DNA of 64,000 nt from Saprospiraceae bacterium (GTDB lineage Bacteria; Bacteroidota; Bacteroidia; Chitinophagales; Saprospiraceae), in assembly GCA_016716185.1 (NCBI GenBank), contig JADJWV010000002.1, positions 844,501 to 908,500 of the forward strand, written 5' to 3'. A program made the translations under genes and the position numbers. Below, piece after piece: positions 51,816-61,172 of the stretch. Under the pieces are notes generated by a model, which was given only the letters and a program-made list of their open reading frames with translations, made no database searches and had not been told where the DNA came from. The first letter of the stretch is position 1. The number at the start of each line of letters is the position of its first letter.

Positions 51816-52029
51816 TGAAAAACTATTCATAAAAGGATTTAATGACGGTTATATCCTTGCCAACCATGAACCCAAACTCCTTGATGCAATTCTGCATAAT
51901 ATCAGCCCAACCAATTCTTATATTAATGGCCTAAGTTCCGGACAAAAGGAATTTGAATTAGAAACAAATGTCCATGATCTCGCCAAGCTGAGGCAGTCCA
52001 GAAATCAAGACAGAGATTTGGAGCTTTAA
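51805..52029 (+). CDS. Small protein of unknown function paired with the HTH gene
   Basis: The 74-residue product (ATG 51805; an ATG at 51802 is also possible) begins MEINEKLFIKGFNDGYILAN and ends with a charged helix (HDLAKLRQSRNQDRDLEL). The phrases FNDGYILANHEPKLL and NSYINGLSSGQKEFE look like a family that I recall from Bacteroidota mobile regions, next to similar HTH genes, but with no known function. Its start overlaps the HTH gene by 11 bases, so the two are coupled and may form a two-component regulatory or antitoxin-like pair. Confidence 0.65.
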   Translation: MEINEKLFIKGFNDGYILANHEPKLLDAILHNISPTNSYINGLSSGQKEFELETNVHDLAKLRQSRNQDRDLEL

Positions 52030-52147
52030 TTAAATCCAAAATACCTACTTCAACTATTTTCCTTTAAATTTCCATATATTTAAGCCTATTGTTATAAAGC
52101 ACTAATTGAGCTATTATAAGTAAATATAAAAAGGTTATTATAAACAA

Positions 52148-54664
52148 ATGTCCAATCAAAAGGAAGCCAAAGCAAGAATCAAAATCAATAAACTCCTCGA
52201 AGATGCAGGATGGAGATTTTTTGATTTAGATAATATGCAAGCTAATATCGCACTTGAGACGAATGTTAAATTGTCAAAGAAAGCTACTGATGAATTTGGT
52301 GATGATTTTGAATCGATTAAAAAGGGATTTATAGATTTTCTGCTTTTAGATGATAAAGGTTTTCCTCTAGTTGTTTTAGAGGCAAAGAAAGAAGAAAAGA
52401 ATCCGCTTGACGGGAAAGAACAAGCGAGAAGATATGCACAATCTCAAAATGTAAGATTTGTAATTCTGTCTAATGGAAATCTCCATTATTTCTGGGATTT
52501 GGAACGAGGTGATCCGGAAATCATTACTGAATTTCCTACGCAAGAATCATTAAAACATCGGCAAGGATTTACACCTAACAATCAAAGACTGACTGAAGAA
52601 AAAGTTGGAGAAGATTATATTGCATTAACACAGAATCCAAATTTTAAAAATGATCCCCGATATCAAAACGAAGAAACAAGAGAGCAATATCTCTGGGATG
52701 AGAATTTGAGAATACTTCGACCTTATCAATTAAGGGCCATTCATGCTTTACAAAAATCTGCTGGAGAAGGAAAAGATCGTTTCCTTTTTGAAATGGCAAC
52801 TGGAACTGGGAAAACTTTAATTTCAGCTGGAGTTATTAAATTGTTCTTGCGCACCGGCAATTCAAAACGAATTTTATTCCTAGTTGATCGTCTTGAACTT
52901 GAAGATCAGGCACATAAGAATTTTGTTCGCTATCTAAGCAATGACTTTTCTTCTGTAATTTACAAACAAAATCGAGATGATTGGAAGAAAGCAGAAGTTG
53001 TAATATCAACAGTCCAGAGTTTATCCGCTCAAAATAAATACAAAAAACTATTTTCGCCGACCGACTTTGATTTAATCATTGCTGACGAATCCCATAGGGC
53101 CATTGGAGGAAACGCCAGAGCTGTCTTTGAATATTTTGTAGGTTATAAATTAGGCCTTACGGCAACACCTAAAGACTATCTAAAAAATGTTGAGCCTGAA
53201 AAATTATCTCAGAAAGATCCTCGTGCTTGGGAGCGTCGTCAACTCATGGATACCTACACAACCTTTGGTTGTAAAAACGGAGATCCTACATTCCGTTTTA
53301 CATTGTTGGATGGCGTTAGAGATGGCTTCTTAATAAATCCAATTGTTTCTGATGCACGAACTGATATCACCACTGAACTACTTTCCGAAAAAGGATATGC
53401 CATAATGGTAGACAATGACGAAGGTGGTGAAAGTGAAGAAACATTTTTTCAAAAAGATTTTGAAAAGAAATTCTTTTCTGAAAAGACAAATACCGTTTTT
53501 TGTCAAACCTTTATTGAAAATGCACTGAGAGATCCTATAAGTGGAGAAATTGGAAAAAGTATTGTATTTTGTGTTAGCCAGAAACATGCATCCAAGATCA
53601 CACAAATTCTAAATCAATTGGCAACACAGATATGGCCGGACAAATACAATTCTGATTTTGCTTTACAGATCACTTCAAACATTTCGGATGCTCAACAATT
53701 CACAATCAATTTTGCCAATAACAATTTGAACGGACATACTCGTTTTCTTGAAAATTATAAATCCACCAAAACCAGAGTTTGCGTCACCGTAGGAATGATG
53801 ACGACAGGATATGATTGCGAGGATATTCTAAACCTTGCTTTGATGCGACCTATTTTTTCGCCCACTGATTTTATACAGATAAAAGGTAGAGGTACTCGCA
53901 AGCATGCTTTTGAATATACCGATGAATACGGAGAAAAACATAAGACTACAAAACAAAACTTTAAATTCTTTGACTTCTTTGCCAACTGTGAATATTTTGA
54001 AGAAAAGTTTGACTATGATGAAATTCTAAAACTACCAATTAAACAAAAGAGTGGAAGTGGAGATGGTCTAGATGGAATTGATATTGATCAGATTGAGGTC
54101 TTTGATCCGGACAAAGTTAAGACCATTACGGAAACGCATATTGGTATTGAAGGAATGAAAGTGGATCGTAAGCTATTTGAAAAGGCTCGTGATGAGTTGC
54201 AAAAGGATTCTGATGTAAAATCAGCTATTGAGAACGAACAATGGGATAAAGCCATTCAAATAGTTCGAGATAAGTATGAAGATAAGCCTCAGTTATACCT
54301 CAATCTTGACAAAATCCGTAAATCAGAAAATCTTGATAGACGCATTACATGGCGTGAGTTTTTGGAACGTGCATTTGGATTGATTGATGTATTTAAGTCT
54401 AAAGATGATAAACTAGAAGATGAGTGTGATAAGTTCATTTCTATTTACAAACCGGAGAGTAAATACGTGCCACACATTAAAAACTACTTGAAGGCTTATG
54501 TAGCAGATGAAAAGTTCAGGCAGATTATAAACAATAAGCATTTTGCAGAATTAAATGTTTATGGTGGATTCACAATGGCTGAATTTAAAGCCTTAAATGG
54601 ATGGCGAGAAACAATTCCCGAATATGTAAAGGATTATGTGCCTATTAATCAGTATATCCAATAA
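52148..54664 (+). CDS. hsdR: Type I restriction endonuclease subunit R
   Basis: HsdR is the motor and nuclease subunit of type I restriction systems. The 838 residues show an N-terminal PD-(D/E)xK nuclease (Asp63 in FIDFLLL, Glu78 and Lys80 in LEAKKE) and a superfamily 2 helicase. Helicase motifs are Walker A ATGTGKT (217-223), DESH (313-316), LTATP (337-341) and the motif VI QIKGRGTR. The C-terminal domain is EcoEI-type helical. It needs the M and S functions supplied by the fused gene at 55418. It starts the defence operon: the next ATG is 2 bases past its stop. Confidence 0.94.
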   Translation: MSNQKEAKARIKINKLLEDAGWRFFDLDNMQANIALETNVKLSKKATDEFGDDFESIKKGFIDFLLLDDKGFPLVVLEAKKEEKNPLDGKEQARRYAQSQNVRFVILSNGNLHYFWDLERGDPEIITEFPTQESLKHRQGFTPNNQRLTEEKVGEDYIALTQNPNFKNDPRYQNEETREQYLWDENLRILRPYQLRAIHALQKSAGEGKDRFLFEMATGTGKTLISAGVIKLFLRTGNSKRILFLVDRLELEDQAHKNFVRYLSNDFSSVIYKQNRDDWKKAEVVISTVQSLSAQNKYKKLFSPTDFDLIIADESHRAIGGNARAVFEYFVGYKLGLTATPKDYLKNVEPEKLSQKDPRAWERRQLMDTYTTFGCKNGDPTFRFTLLDGVRDGFLINPIVSDARTDITTELLSEKGYAIMVDNDEGGESEETFFQKDFEKKFFSEKTNTVFCQTFIENALRDPISGEIGKSIVFCVSQKHASKITQILNQLATQIWPDKYNSDFALQITSNISDAQQFTINFANNNLNGHTRFLENYKSTKTRVCVTVGMMTTGYDCEDILNLALMRPIFSPTDFIQIKGRGTRKHAFEYTDEYGEKHKTTKQNFKFFDFFANCEYFEEKFDYDEILKLPIKQKSGSGDGLDGIDIDQIEVFDPDKVKTITETHIGIEGMKVDRKLFEKARDELQKDSDVKSAIENEQWDKAIQIVRDKYEDKPQLYLNLDKIRKSENLDRRITWREFLERAFGLIDVFKSKDDKLEDECDKFISIYKPESKYVPHIKNYLKAYVADEKFRQIINNKHFAELNVYGGFTMAEFKALNGWRETIPEYVKDYVPINQYIQ

Positions 54665-54666
54665 TT

Positions 54667-55416
54667 ATGGCAAATTTAACTACACTTGAAATACAAATCC
54701 TTGAGAAAACATTCCAAATGAGTGGAGGATATGTTATTAATTTCACAGATAGAATTTTTAAAGAATTTTTTCAAGATGATATTGGAATAGATATATACGA
54801 TTCAAAATATGATTATGGTAGTGGCTCAAAGGCTAATCGAATTAGAGGTTTTTGGTATAAAGCTGATGATAAGATAGTAGGTGTTAGCATTTTGAAGCTA
54901 GTTGATTATATCGAGAATCAAATTAATTTAGGTGTATTAGAGAAAGCTCACTTCCCGAATGAGATTCTTTCGAAGGCAAAGGAAATTGGTGAGAAATTAA
55001 CAGATTATAAAATTAAAATTGAAAGCCAATCGCAAGCTAGTTTTATAGATGGTAATATTACTATCAAACTCCAGAAGGAAATATTCGACCATGTTCAGAA
55101 TTTAATAAACGATGGTCATTATTTTAATGCCATCGAAGAATCTTACAAAATTGTTAGGCAGAAACTTAAGGACATCACAGGAAAAGAACGTGCACATGAA
55201 GCTTTTAAAGAATCAAACTACGAAAATATATTTGGTAGACAACCAAAAGATGAAGTAGAAAGAGACTTCTTTGAAGGTGTAAAATTTCTTCATATGTCTA
55301 TTCAGTATTTAAGGAATGAAAAGGCACATACTCCTGCTGTAAATCTAGACAAAAATTTAGCAATTCATTACATATCGCTTGCTAGCTTGGCATTTGATTT
55401 AATTAATAGAAATTAA
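54667..55416 (+). CDS. AbiJ-NTD-like plus HEPN (TIGR02391/Ymh) protein, probable abortive-infection RNase
   Basis: The 249-residue protein has two parts. The first 85 residues (QMSGGYVINFTDRIFKEFF, IDIYDSKYDYGSGSKANRIR, GFWYK) resemble an AbiJ N-terminal domain, known from phage-defence proteins. The C-terminal 115 residues resemble the TIGR02391/Ymh family: helix-rich, with the HEPN RNase motif R-x4-H as R216-NEKA-H221 (YLRNEKAHTP). HEPN proteins usually cleave RNA. It sits between hsdR and hsdM-hsdS with 2-base and 1-base gaps, so it must be expressed with the restriction genes. RNase activity and toxicity are inferred from family and context, not shown. Confidence 0.72.
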   Translation: MANLTTLEIQILEKTFQMSGGYVINFTDRIFKEFFQDDIGIDIYDSKYDYGSGSKANRIRGFWYKADDKIVGVSILKLVDYIENQINLGVLEKAHFPNEILSKAKEIGEKLTDYKIKIESQSQASFIDGNITIKLQKEIFDHVQNLINDGHYFNAIEESYKIVRQKLKDITGKERAHEAFKESNYENIFGRQPKDEVERDFFEGVKFLHMSIQYLRNEKAHTPAVNLDKNLAIHYISLASLAFDLINRN

Positions 55417-55417
55417 A

Positions 55418-57880
55418 ATGTTAGACCAAAATACAAAAAGAAAAATAGATTCAGTCCGCCAAATTCTTGTTGGCAAAGTGCCTGACCCTAAGGCGCAAGT
55501 TGAGCAAATTACCATTGCGCTCATCTATAAGTTTATGGATGATATGGATAAAGAATCACAAGAGTTAGGTGGAGATGCAAAGTTTTTTGCAAATGGCTTT
55601 TCCAAATATGCTTGGACAAAGTTAATGGATCAGAAATTATCGGGACAAGAACGTCTGGATCTCTATACGCAATCTATTTCGTCATTATCCAGAAATCAGA
55701 ATATCCCACAATTATTCAGAGATATATTTAAAGGTGCATTTTTACCATACAATGATCCAAGGACTCTTTCGCTTTTCCTAAAAGAGATAAATGAGTTTGA
55801 ATATGAACACAGCGAAGACCTAGGCGATGCATTCGAGTACTTATTATCTGTGTTGGGTAGTCAGGGTGATGCCGGTCAATTTCGGACTCCTCGTCATATC
55901 ATAGACTTTATGGTGGCAGTAATGGACCCTAAGAAGAATGAAAAAATTCTTGATCCCGCCTGTGGAACAGCAGGGTTTCTGATTTCAGCATATAAACATA
56001 TTTTAAAGGCAAATAAAGATAAGCCCCTTTCTCCCGATGAAAAATTAAAGTTGATGAATAACCTGACCGGGTATGACATATCTCCTGATATGGTGAAGTT
56101 GGCTTTAGTTAATATGTATTTACACGGATTTCCGGAACCCAAAATTCATGAATACGACACACTTTCAGATGAGAAACGCTGGGATGAAAATGCAGATGTA
56201 ATTCTCGCCAATCCACCATTTATGACACCTAAAGGCGGAATCCAGCCTCATAAGCGCTTTTCTGTTCAGTCTAACCGTAGCGAAGTGCTATTCGTGGATT
56301 ATATGGCAGAGCATCTTACTATCAATGGCCGTGCAGGCATCATAGTTCCTGAGGGTATTATTTTTCAATCAGCCGGAGCATATAAACAATTGAGAAAATA
56401 TCTCATTGAAAATAATTATTTGTATGCAGTTGTTTCTCTCCCTGCCGGAGTATTTAATCCATATTCCGGTGTAAAAACTTCAATTCTATTTTTAGATCGT
56501 GAGCTTGCAAAGAAGACGAATAATATTCTTTTCATAAAAGTAGAGGCTGATGGATTAGATCTAGGCGCACAGCGTAGAGAGATTGAAAAAAATGATTTAC
56601 CAGAAGTCTTAAAAACTTTGAAGAATTATAAAATAGTATTGCAAAGTAATAAAGAGTTTTCCATTGAAAATGAAAATGTTCTATTGGTTGAAATCAATAA
56701 AATCAAAGAAAAAGATGATTACAATCTTTCAATAGATCGTTATCGTGAAAATGGGAAAGCAAAACAAAGCCATTTTGAAATGGTGAGACTTGGAGATATT
56801 GCTGAAGTTATCTCAGGTCAATCACCAGAAAGTGAATTTTATAATGATAAGAAAAATGGGATGCCTTTTTATCAAGGCAGAACAGAATTTGGAGATATAT
56901 TTATTGGCGAGCCAAAGACATGGACAACTAAAATCACGAAAATTGCATTGAAAAATGACATTTTAATGTCTGTGCGGGCACCCGTTGGGCCAGTTAATAT
57001 AGCAACCCAAGAAATATGTATTGGCCGTGGCCTTGCTTCAATTAGACCAAAAGAGCGAATCCTATTAAGATTTCTTTTTACTTATTTACAAAGTATTCAA
57101 GGAAATATCAAAGGCAATGGTGGAGCAGTATTTGATAGTATAAATAGAGATCAAATAATGGATTTACAAATTCCACTTCCTCCAATCGAAATCCAGCAAC
57201 AAATAGTTTCAAGAATAGAAAAATATCAAGCCATCATCAATGGAGCTAAACAGGTAGTAGATAACTATAAGCCGGAAATTGAAATTAGGGAGGATTGGGA
57301 AATGGTGGAGTTAGGAAGTGTTTGTGAGATAACTTCAAGTAAAAGAATTTTCCAAGAGGAATATGTTAATTCGGGTGTGCCATTTTATAGAACTAAAGAA
57401 ATTGTAGAATTAAGCAATGAAAAAGAAATCAGTCTAGAAATTTTTATATCAAAGGAGAGATACACAGAGCTAAAGTCTAAGTTTGATATTCCAAAGAAAG
57501 GAGAATTGCTCATTTCGGCGGTTGGTACAATTGGCATTATTTGGGTTATTCCTGATGATAGAGAGTTCTACTTTAAAGATGGAAACTTAATTTGGATAAA
57601 AGAATTAAAAAACATTGATCCTATTTTCTTGAAACTTGTTCTTGAAAATGAATTGGCCAGTAAATTTAAAGAGCTTACCAATGGAGTGGCCTATAATGCT
57701 TTAACTATTATCAAATTAAAGCAACTCCAAATTCCTTTTCCAGCACTTTCAGAACAGAATGATATCATTTCAAAGATAGAACAAGAGCAAGCTCTAGTTA
57801 ATGGCAATAAAAAACTAATTTCCTTTTACGAACAGAAAATTAAAGATGAAATAAATAAGCTGTGGATGTCGAGTTCATAA
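55418..57880 (+). CDS. hsdM: Fused type I methyltransferase and specificity subunit (HsdM-HsdS)
   Basis: The 820-residue product joins two usually separate subunits. Residues 1-445 are HsdM: an N-terminal helical domain, SAM motif I LDPACGTAGF (178-187) and the catalytic NPPF (265-268) for N6-adenine methylation. Residues about 453-820 are HsdS with two target recognition domains. The first starts FEMVRLGDIAEVISGQSP and ends with a conserved helix (PPIEIQQQIVSRIEKYQAII); the second starts EMVELGSVCEITSSK and ends PALSEQNDIISKIEQEQALV. The two domains would recognise the halves of a split DNA site. It overlaps nothing and follows the HEPN gene by 1 base. The frame is clean across the junction, so this is a true fusion rather than a sequencing error as far as I can see. 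Confidence 0.9.
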   Translation: MLDQNTKRKIDSVRQILVGKVPDPKAQVEQITIALIYKFMDDMDKESQELGGDAKFFANGFSKYAWTKLMDQKLSGQERLDLYTQSISSLSRNQNIPQLFRDIFKGAFLPYNDPRTLSLFLKEINEFEYEHSEDLGDAFEYLLSVLGSQGDAGQFRTPRHIIDFMVAVMDPKKNEKILDPACGTAGFLISAYKHILKANKDKPLSPDEKLKLMNNLTGYDISPDMVKLALVNMYLHGFPEPKIHEYDTLSDEKRWDENADVILANPPFMTPKGGIQPHKRFSVQSNRSEVLFVDYMAEHLTINGRAGIIVPEGIIFQSAGAYKQLRKYLIENNYLYAVVSLPAGVFNPYSGVKTSILFLDRELAKKTNNILFIKVEADGLDLGAQRREIEKNDLPEVLKTLKNYKIVLQSNKEFSIENENVLLVEINKIKEKDDYNLSIDRYRENGKAKQSHFEMVRLGDIAEVISGQSPESEFYNDKKNGMPFYQGRTEFGDIFIGEPKTWTTKITKIALKNDILMSVRAPVGPVNIATQEICIGRGLASIRPKERILLRFLFTYLQSIQGNIKGNGGAVFDSINRDQIMDLQIPLPPIEIQQQIVSRIEKYQAIINGAKQVVDNYKPEIEIREDWEMVELGSVCEITSSKRIFQEEYVNSGVPFYRTKEIVELSNEKEISLEIFISKERYTELKSKFDIPKKGELLISAVGTIGIIWVIPDDREFYFKDGNLIWIKELKNIDPIFLKLVLENELASKFKELTNGVAYNALTIIKLKQLQIPFPALSEQNDIISKIEQEQALVNGNKKLISFYEQKIKDEINKLWMSSS

Positions 57881-57919
57881 ATTAATTCTTATTTGAAATA
57901 AATTTAAATCTTAAAAGCT

Positions 57920-60301
57920 GTGTCAATTATTAAGCAAGTATCCAAACTCAAGAAATTCGGAATATTTGATAACTTTAATTGGAATTCCGATCTACCCGAA
58001 TTTAAAAAATTCAACTTAATCTATGGTTGGAATAGAAGTGGCAAAACCACATTATCCAGAATATTCGCAAGTTGTGAAAAGAAATCTGTTTATGACAAGG
58101 AAAAATTCAAGCAATTTCCAGAACATGGAGAATTTGAAATTAAAACAGATGATGGGTCAGTAATAAAGAGTTTGGATATTGCAACTTCTAACTTAAAGGT
58201 TAAAGTTTTCAATCAGGATTTTATAGATGGTAATATCTCTTTTGATCCATCCAATTCATGTACTCCCATTGTATTTGTAAGTGAAGAAGATATTGAAAAT
58301 AAAAAGAAGTTGGATCAATTGCGAAATGATAAAATGGCACTTGATAAGACTTATGAGTTGTTAAAAAAAGATAAACTCAGCAAAGAGGATACTAAAAGTA
58401 TATTTTTGACGGACTTAGGGCGTGAAATTTCAAACGCTCTTTTTGATAAAACATATAATAAAACAAAGGCTGAAAGCAAAATTAATGCAATTGGTTTTAA
58501 CAACTTTACGGATAAGATACTTTCAATGGATGCTAAGATTGAATATGAGTCAGTTAGTAAAAGTAATGCTGGCAAACCTCAATCTACTCTTGCAGAATAT
58601 AAATTGTCAATTGTATTTGAAGACGAAACCATTGAGAGCTTTCAAAAAATCTATGAGAATATTACAAAATTGCTAGGTAAAAAAGTAATTTCAGATTCTA
58701 TTGACAGGCTAAAAGACGACCAAAGCTTGAATAGCTGGGTAAAACAAGGATTTGAACTTCATAAATCTAAAAATGAGAAGCACAATTGTCTTTTTTGTAG
58801 TAATCCAATTGATGCTGAATTTTTAAATACTCTTTCGGGGCATTTTAGCAAAGACTATGAGGATTTACAAAGCGCAATTGTAATATTTAAAAATGAAATT
58901 AATAAAATAAAATTGAGTAATGAAGGCTTGTATTTACTATCAACAAAGGCGGAATTATATCCGGATCTACAAGGCAAATTTGAAGAACAATCACTAAAAC
59001 TTGAAGAAATTATAGATAAAACGAATACATGGATAGAAACAGCAATCTCGAAACTAAACGAAAAGTATAATAGCACTTTGATTATCATTTCAAATCCGGA
59101 TAAACCAGAAGAATATTTTGTAAAGTATAACAGTGTTATAAAAGAACTGAATAAAATCATAGAGAAACACAACGACAAAATTCAAAATCATTCTAAAGAG
59201 GTATCGAATTCTAAAGAAAAAATCGAATTGCATTTAATAGCAACAGCATTAAAATCAAGAGATTACCCAAAAATGATATCGGAATTTGAGGATTCTGCAA
59301 AAATTGAAAAGCAGACTTTACAAGCGGTCAATAAACTGAATATGGAAATTGCTGAACTGGAGAAACAAACTTCAAATATAGGCAAGGCTATTAGGCAAAT
59401 TAATAAGCATTTGAAAGAGTTTTTTGGTAAAGAAGAGATTTTGTTAGAATTAGATAAGGATAAAAAAGGTTATATCATAAATAGAGAAGGAGATCAAGCA
59501 ATAAACTTAAGTGAAGGCGAGAAAACAGCAATTGCTTTTTCTTATTTTTTGGTTAAGGTTGGAGAAAATGATAGCAAGAGTAATGAACAAATTGTTTTTA
59601 TTGATGATCCTATTTCAAGTTTTGATTCGAATTTTATTTTTCATTGCTTTTCATTGATTAAAAATCATTTCACCAATGTTGGACAACTTTTTATTTCCAC
59701 TCATAATTTTCAACTATTTAATTTGGTAAAAGATTGGTTTGTAAGAAAGAATAAAGGAATTGAAGATGATAATAAGGATCGATTAATTAATGGAAAGCCA
59801 GTAAAGGAGATTAATTGTGAGTTTTATATGATAAAACCAATACTTAATGAAAGTACTCGAAAGTCTAAATTTACAATACTGGATTCTACATTAAGAGACT
59901 ATAAATCGGAATATTCATTTTTATTTTCCTTACTGAATGAATTTAGTAAGAAGAGCGAAGAACCTACATTTGAAGAAATTTACAATATTGCCAATATCGG
60001 AAGAAGGTTTTTTGAGATTTACGCAGATTTTAAAGTGCCAACCAATAAAATTGAATCAAAAGATAAGATTGACAGAATCGTTGCAGAAATTAACAAGTTG
60101 AAGGAAAACGAAGACGAAAAAATTTCGAAAGTCGATTGTGATAAAGTCTTCTGGCTAATAAACTGGTTCTCGCATAATTCAGACCCAACAAGTGCTATTG
60201 AACATAAGGATAAAAGTGAGAGTAAAGATGCAATTAAAATTTTATTAAAAATCGTCAAAGAATCTGACCCTAAACACTTTGAAATACTATTAAAATCCTA
60301 A
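57920..60301 (+). CDS. AAA ATPase with zinc-hook-like motif, RloC/PrrC-like anticodon-nuclease candidate
   Basis: The 793-residue protein has an SMC/ABC-type ATPase split by a long coiled-coil. Walker A is GWNRSGKTT (36-44), the signature LSEGE is at 530-534, Walker B IVFIDDP follows near 558-564, and the H-loop is STH (593-595). The coiled-coil holds CLFC (Cys290 and Cys293), as in RloC's zinc hook. The C-terminus has the Arg-x3-Glu pair R695 and E699 (GRRFFE) and His752 (NWFSHNSD), which fits the Arg-Glu-His triad of PrrC/RloC tRNA anticodon nucleases. In those systems the nuclease is silenced by the restriction enzyme and freed during phage attack. It starts at a GTG 39 bases after hsdM-hsdS. 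Activity is inferred. Confidence 0.77.
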   Translation: MSIIKQVSKLKKFGIFDNFNWNSDLPEFKKFNLIYGWNRSGKTTLSRIFASCEKKSVYDKEKFKQFPEHGEFEIKTDDGSVIKSLDIATSNLKVKVFNQDFIDGNISFDPSNSCTPIVFVSEEDIENKKKLDQLRNDKMALDKTYELLKKDKLSKEDTKSIFLTDLGREISNALFDKTYNKTKAESKINAIGFNNFTDKILSMDAKIEYESVSKSNAGKPQSTLAEYKLSIVFEDETIESFQKIYENITKLLGKKVISDSIDRLKDDQSLNSWVKQGFELHKSKNEKHNCLFCSNPIDAEFLNTLSGHFSKDYEDLQSAIVIFKNEINKIKLSNEGLYLLSTKAELYPDLQGKFEEQSLKLEEIIDKTNTWIETAISKLNEKYNSTLIIISNPDKPEEYFVKYNSVIKELNKIIEKHNDKIQNHSKEVSNSKEKIELHLIATALKSRDYPKMISEFEDSAKIEKQTLQAVNKLNMEIAELEKQTSNIGKAIRQINKHLKEFFGKEEILLELDKDKKGYIINREGDQAINLSEGEKTAIAFSYFLVKVGENDSKSNEQIVFIDDPISSFDSNFIFHCFSLIKNHFTNVGQLFISTHNFQLFNLVKDWFVRKNKGIEDDNKDRLINGKPVKEINCEFYMIKPILNESTRKSKFTILDSTLRDYKSEYSFLFSLLNEFSKKSEEPTFEEIYNIANIGRRFFEIYADFKVPTNKIESKDKIDRIVAEINKLKENEDEKISKVDCDKVFWLINWFSHNSDPTSAIEHKDKSESKDAIKILLKIVKESDPKHFEILLKS

Positions 60302-60318
60302 TTTTACTTAGAATATAG

Positions 60319-60561
60319 TTATTTGCCAAAAGTTCCAAGAAATGTCGCAAGTTCACTCCATGCAATGATTCTATCAATGATCTCTTCATCACTTATACTA
60401 TCATCTATAAATGGATTGTATTTCTTCCATTTTCGACTTATGGAATCAAAGTACGCGATATAATTGAATGTAAAGGTTGTGTTCTTGTATGGTCTCTCGA
60501 TGCTGGTTAAGTAAACACCAGATTCACTCGGAATAAAGTCAGGATAATCTTTCCAATTCAT
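60319..60561 (-). CDS. Small protein of unknown function
   Basis: The 80 residues begin MNWKDYPDFIPSESGVYLTS and continue with a beta-rich, aromatic middle (TFTFNYIAYFDSISRKWKKY) and an acidic helix (DEEIIDRIIAWSELATFL). The W-x-D-P-x-x-P-x-E-x-G start is reminiscent of small phage-type proteins such as DUF551, but I am not sure of the family. It is convergent with the AAA ATPase gene, 17 bases away, and could belong to the mobile element rather than the defence operon. Confidence 0.6.
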   Translation of the reverse strand: MNWKDYPDFIPSESGVYLTSIERPYKNTTFTFNYIAYFDSISRKWKKYNPFIDDSISDEEIIDRIIAWSELATFLGTFGK

Positions 60562-60668
60562 AACTATTTTTTTATAAAGATAGTTAATGATTTTGAATTC
60601 GTCTTAATAAACATGGAAAATCAATAACAACAAACTAAAATCAATAAATTTATTTCAATCAAAATGGG

Positions 60669-61172
60669 TTAATCTTTTAACCAATAGTAGGTTAAAGCTG
60701 ACGACAACGCATCAAACACTCCCATATTCCTATCCTCACTTGTCCATAGTTTTCGTTCTCTAGGTCGTCTAGTTTCAAGCTGTTTGAATTCTGTAAGTAG
60801 CCATTGAGATATTTCGTATTTGGTAATGACTCCAAAATTTTCAAACACATACCGAATTTGATCTCTTGAAATATGAGCGACTTGAAAGTTTTCTTGGTTT
60901 GCATATGCTGTGATTTTGGAAATGAGCTTTTTAATACGATTACCAGTTCTTGAGGATTTGCCTTCTGGATCTAGAAGAACAACTATGGAAGGTTTAAAAT
61001 AATTCAGCGACTTCTTTATTTTATCTAGTGTCCGGAAATTGCAAATAGGATTAATCCTGACAATACCAAAGTCCAAAAGCATTCTTGGCCCGTTCATATA
61101 AACGAAACTGAATCCTTGTGCATTGGGATATATGGCATATACGATTTTTGATTTTTCTTGTGGTGTATTCAT
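60669..61172 (-). CDS. RuvC/RNase H-fold-like protein
   Basis: The 167 residues look like a RuvC-type fold: an N-terminal strand pair (IVYAIYPNAQGFSFVYMN), a central strand VVLLDPEG, and a C-terminal DALSSALTYYW helix like the DAxxxAL ending of RuvC-like nucleases. The first catalytic Asp expected in the opening strand (IDPG in RuvC) appears as IYPN, so the protein may be inactive or use a changed site. It overlaps the XRE gene by 4 bases (ATGA) and is translated with it. A DNA-processing role for the mobile element is inferred. Confidence 0.6.
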   Translation of the reverse strand: MNTPQEKSKIVYAIYPNAQGFSFVYMNGPRMLLDFGIVRINPICNFRTLDKIKKSLNYFKPSIVVLLDPEGKSSRTGNRIKKLISKITAYANQENFQVAHISRDQIRYVFENFGVITKYEISQWLLTEFKQLETRRPRERKLWTSEDRNMGVFDALSSALTYYWLKD

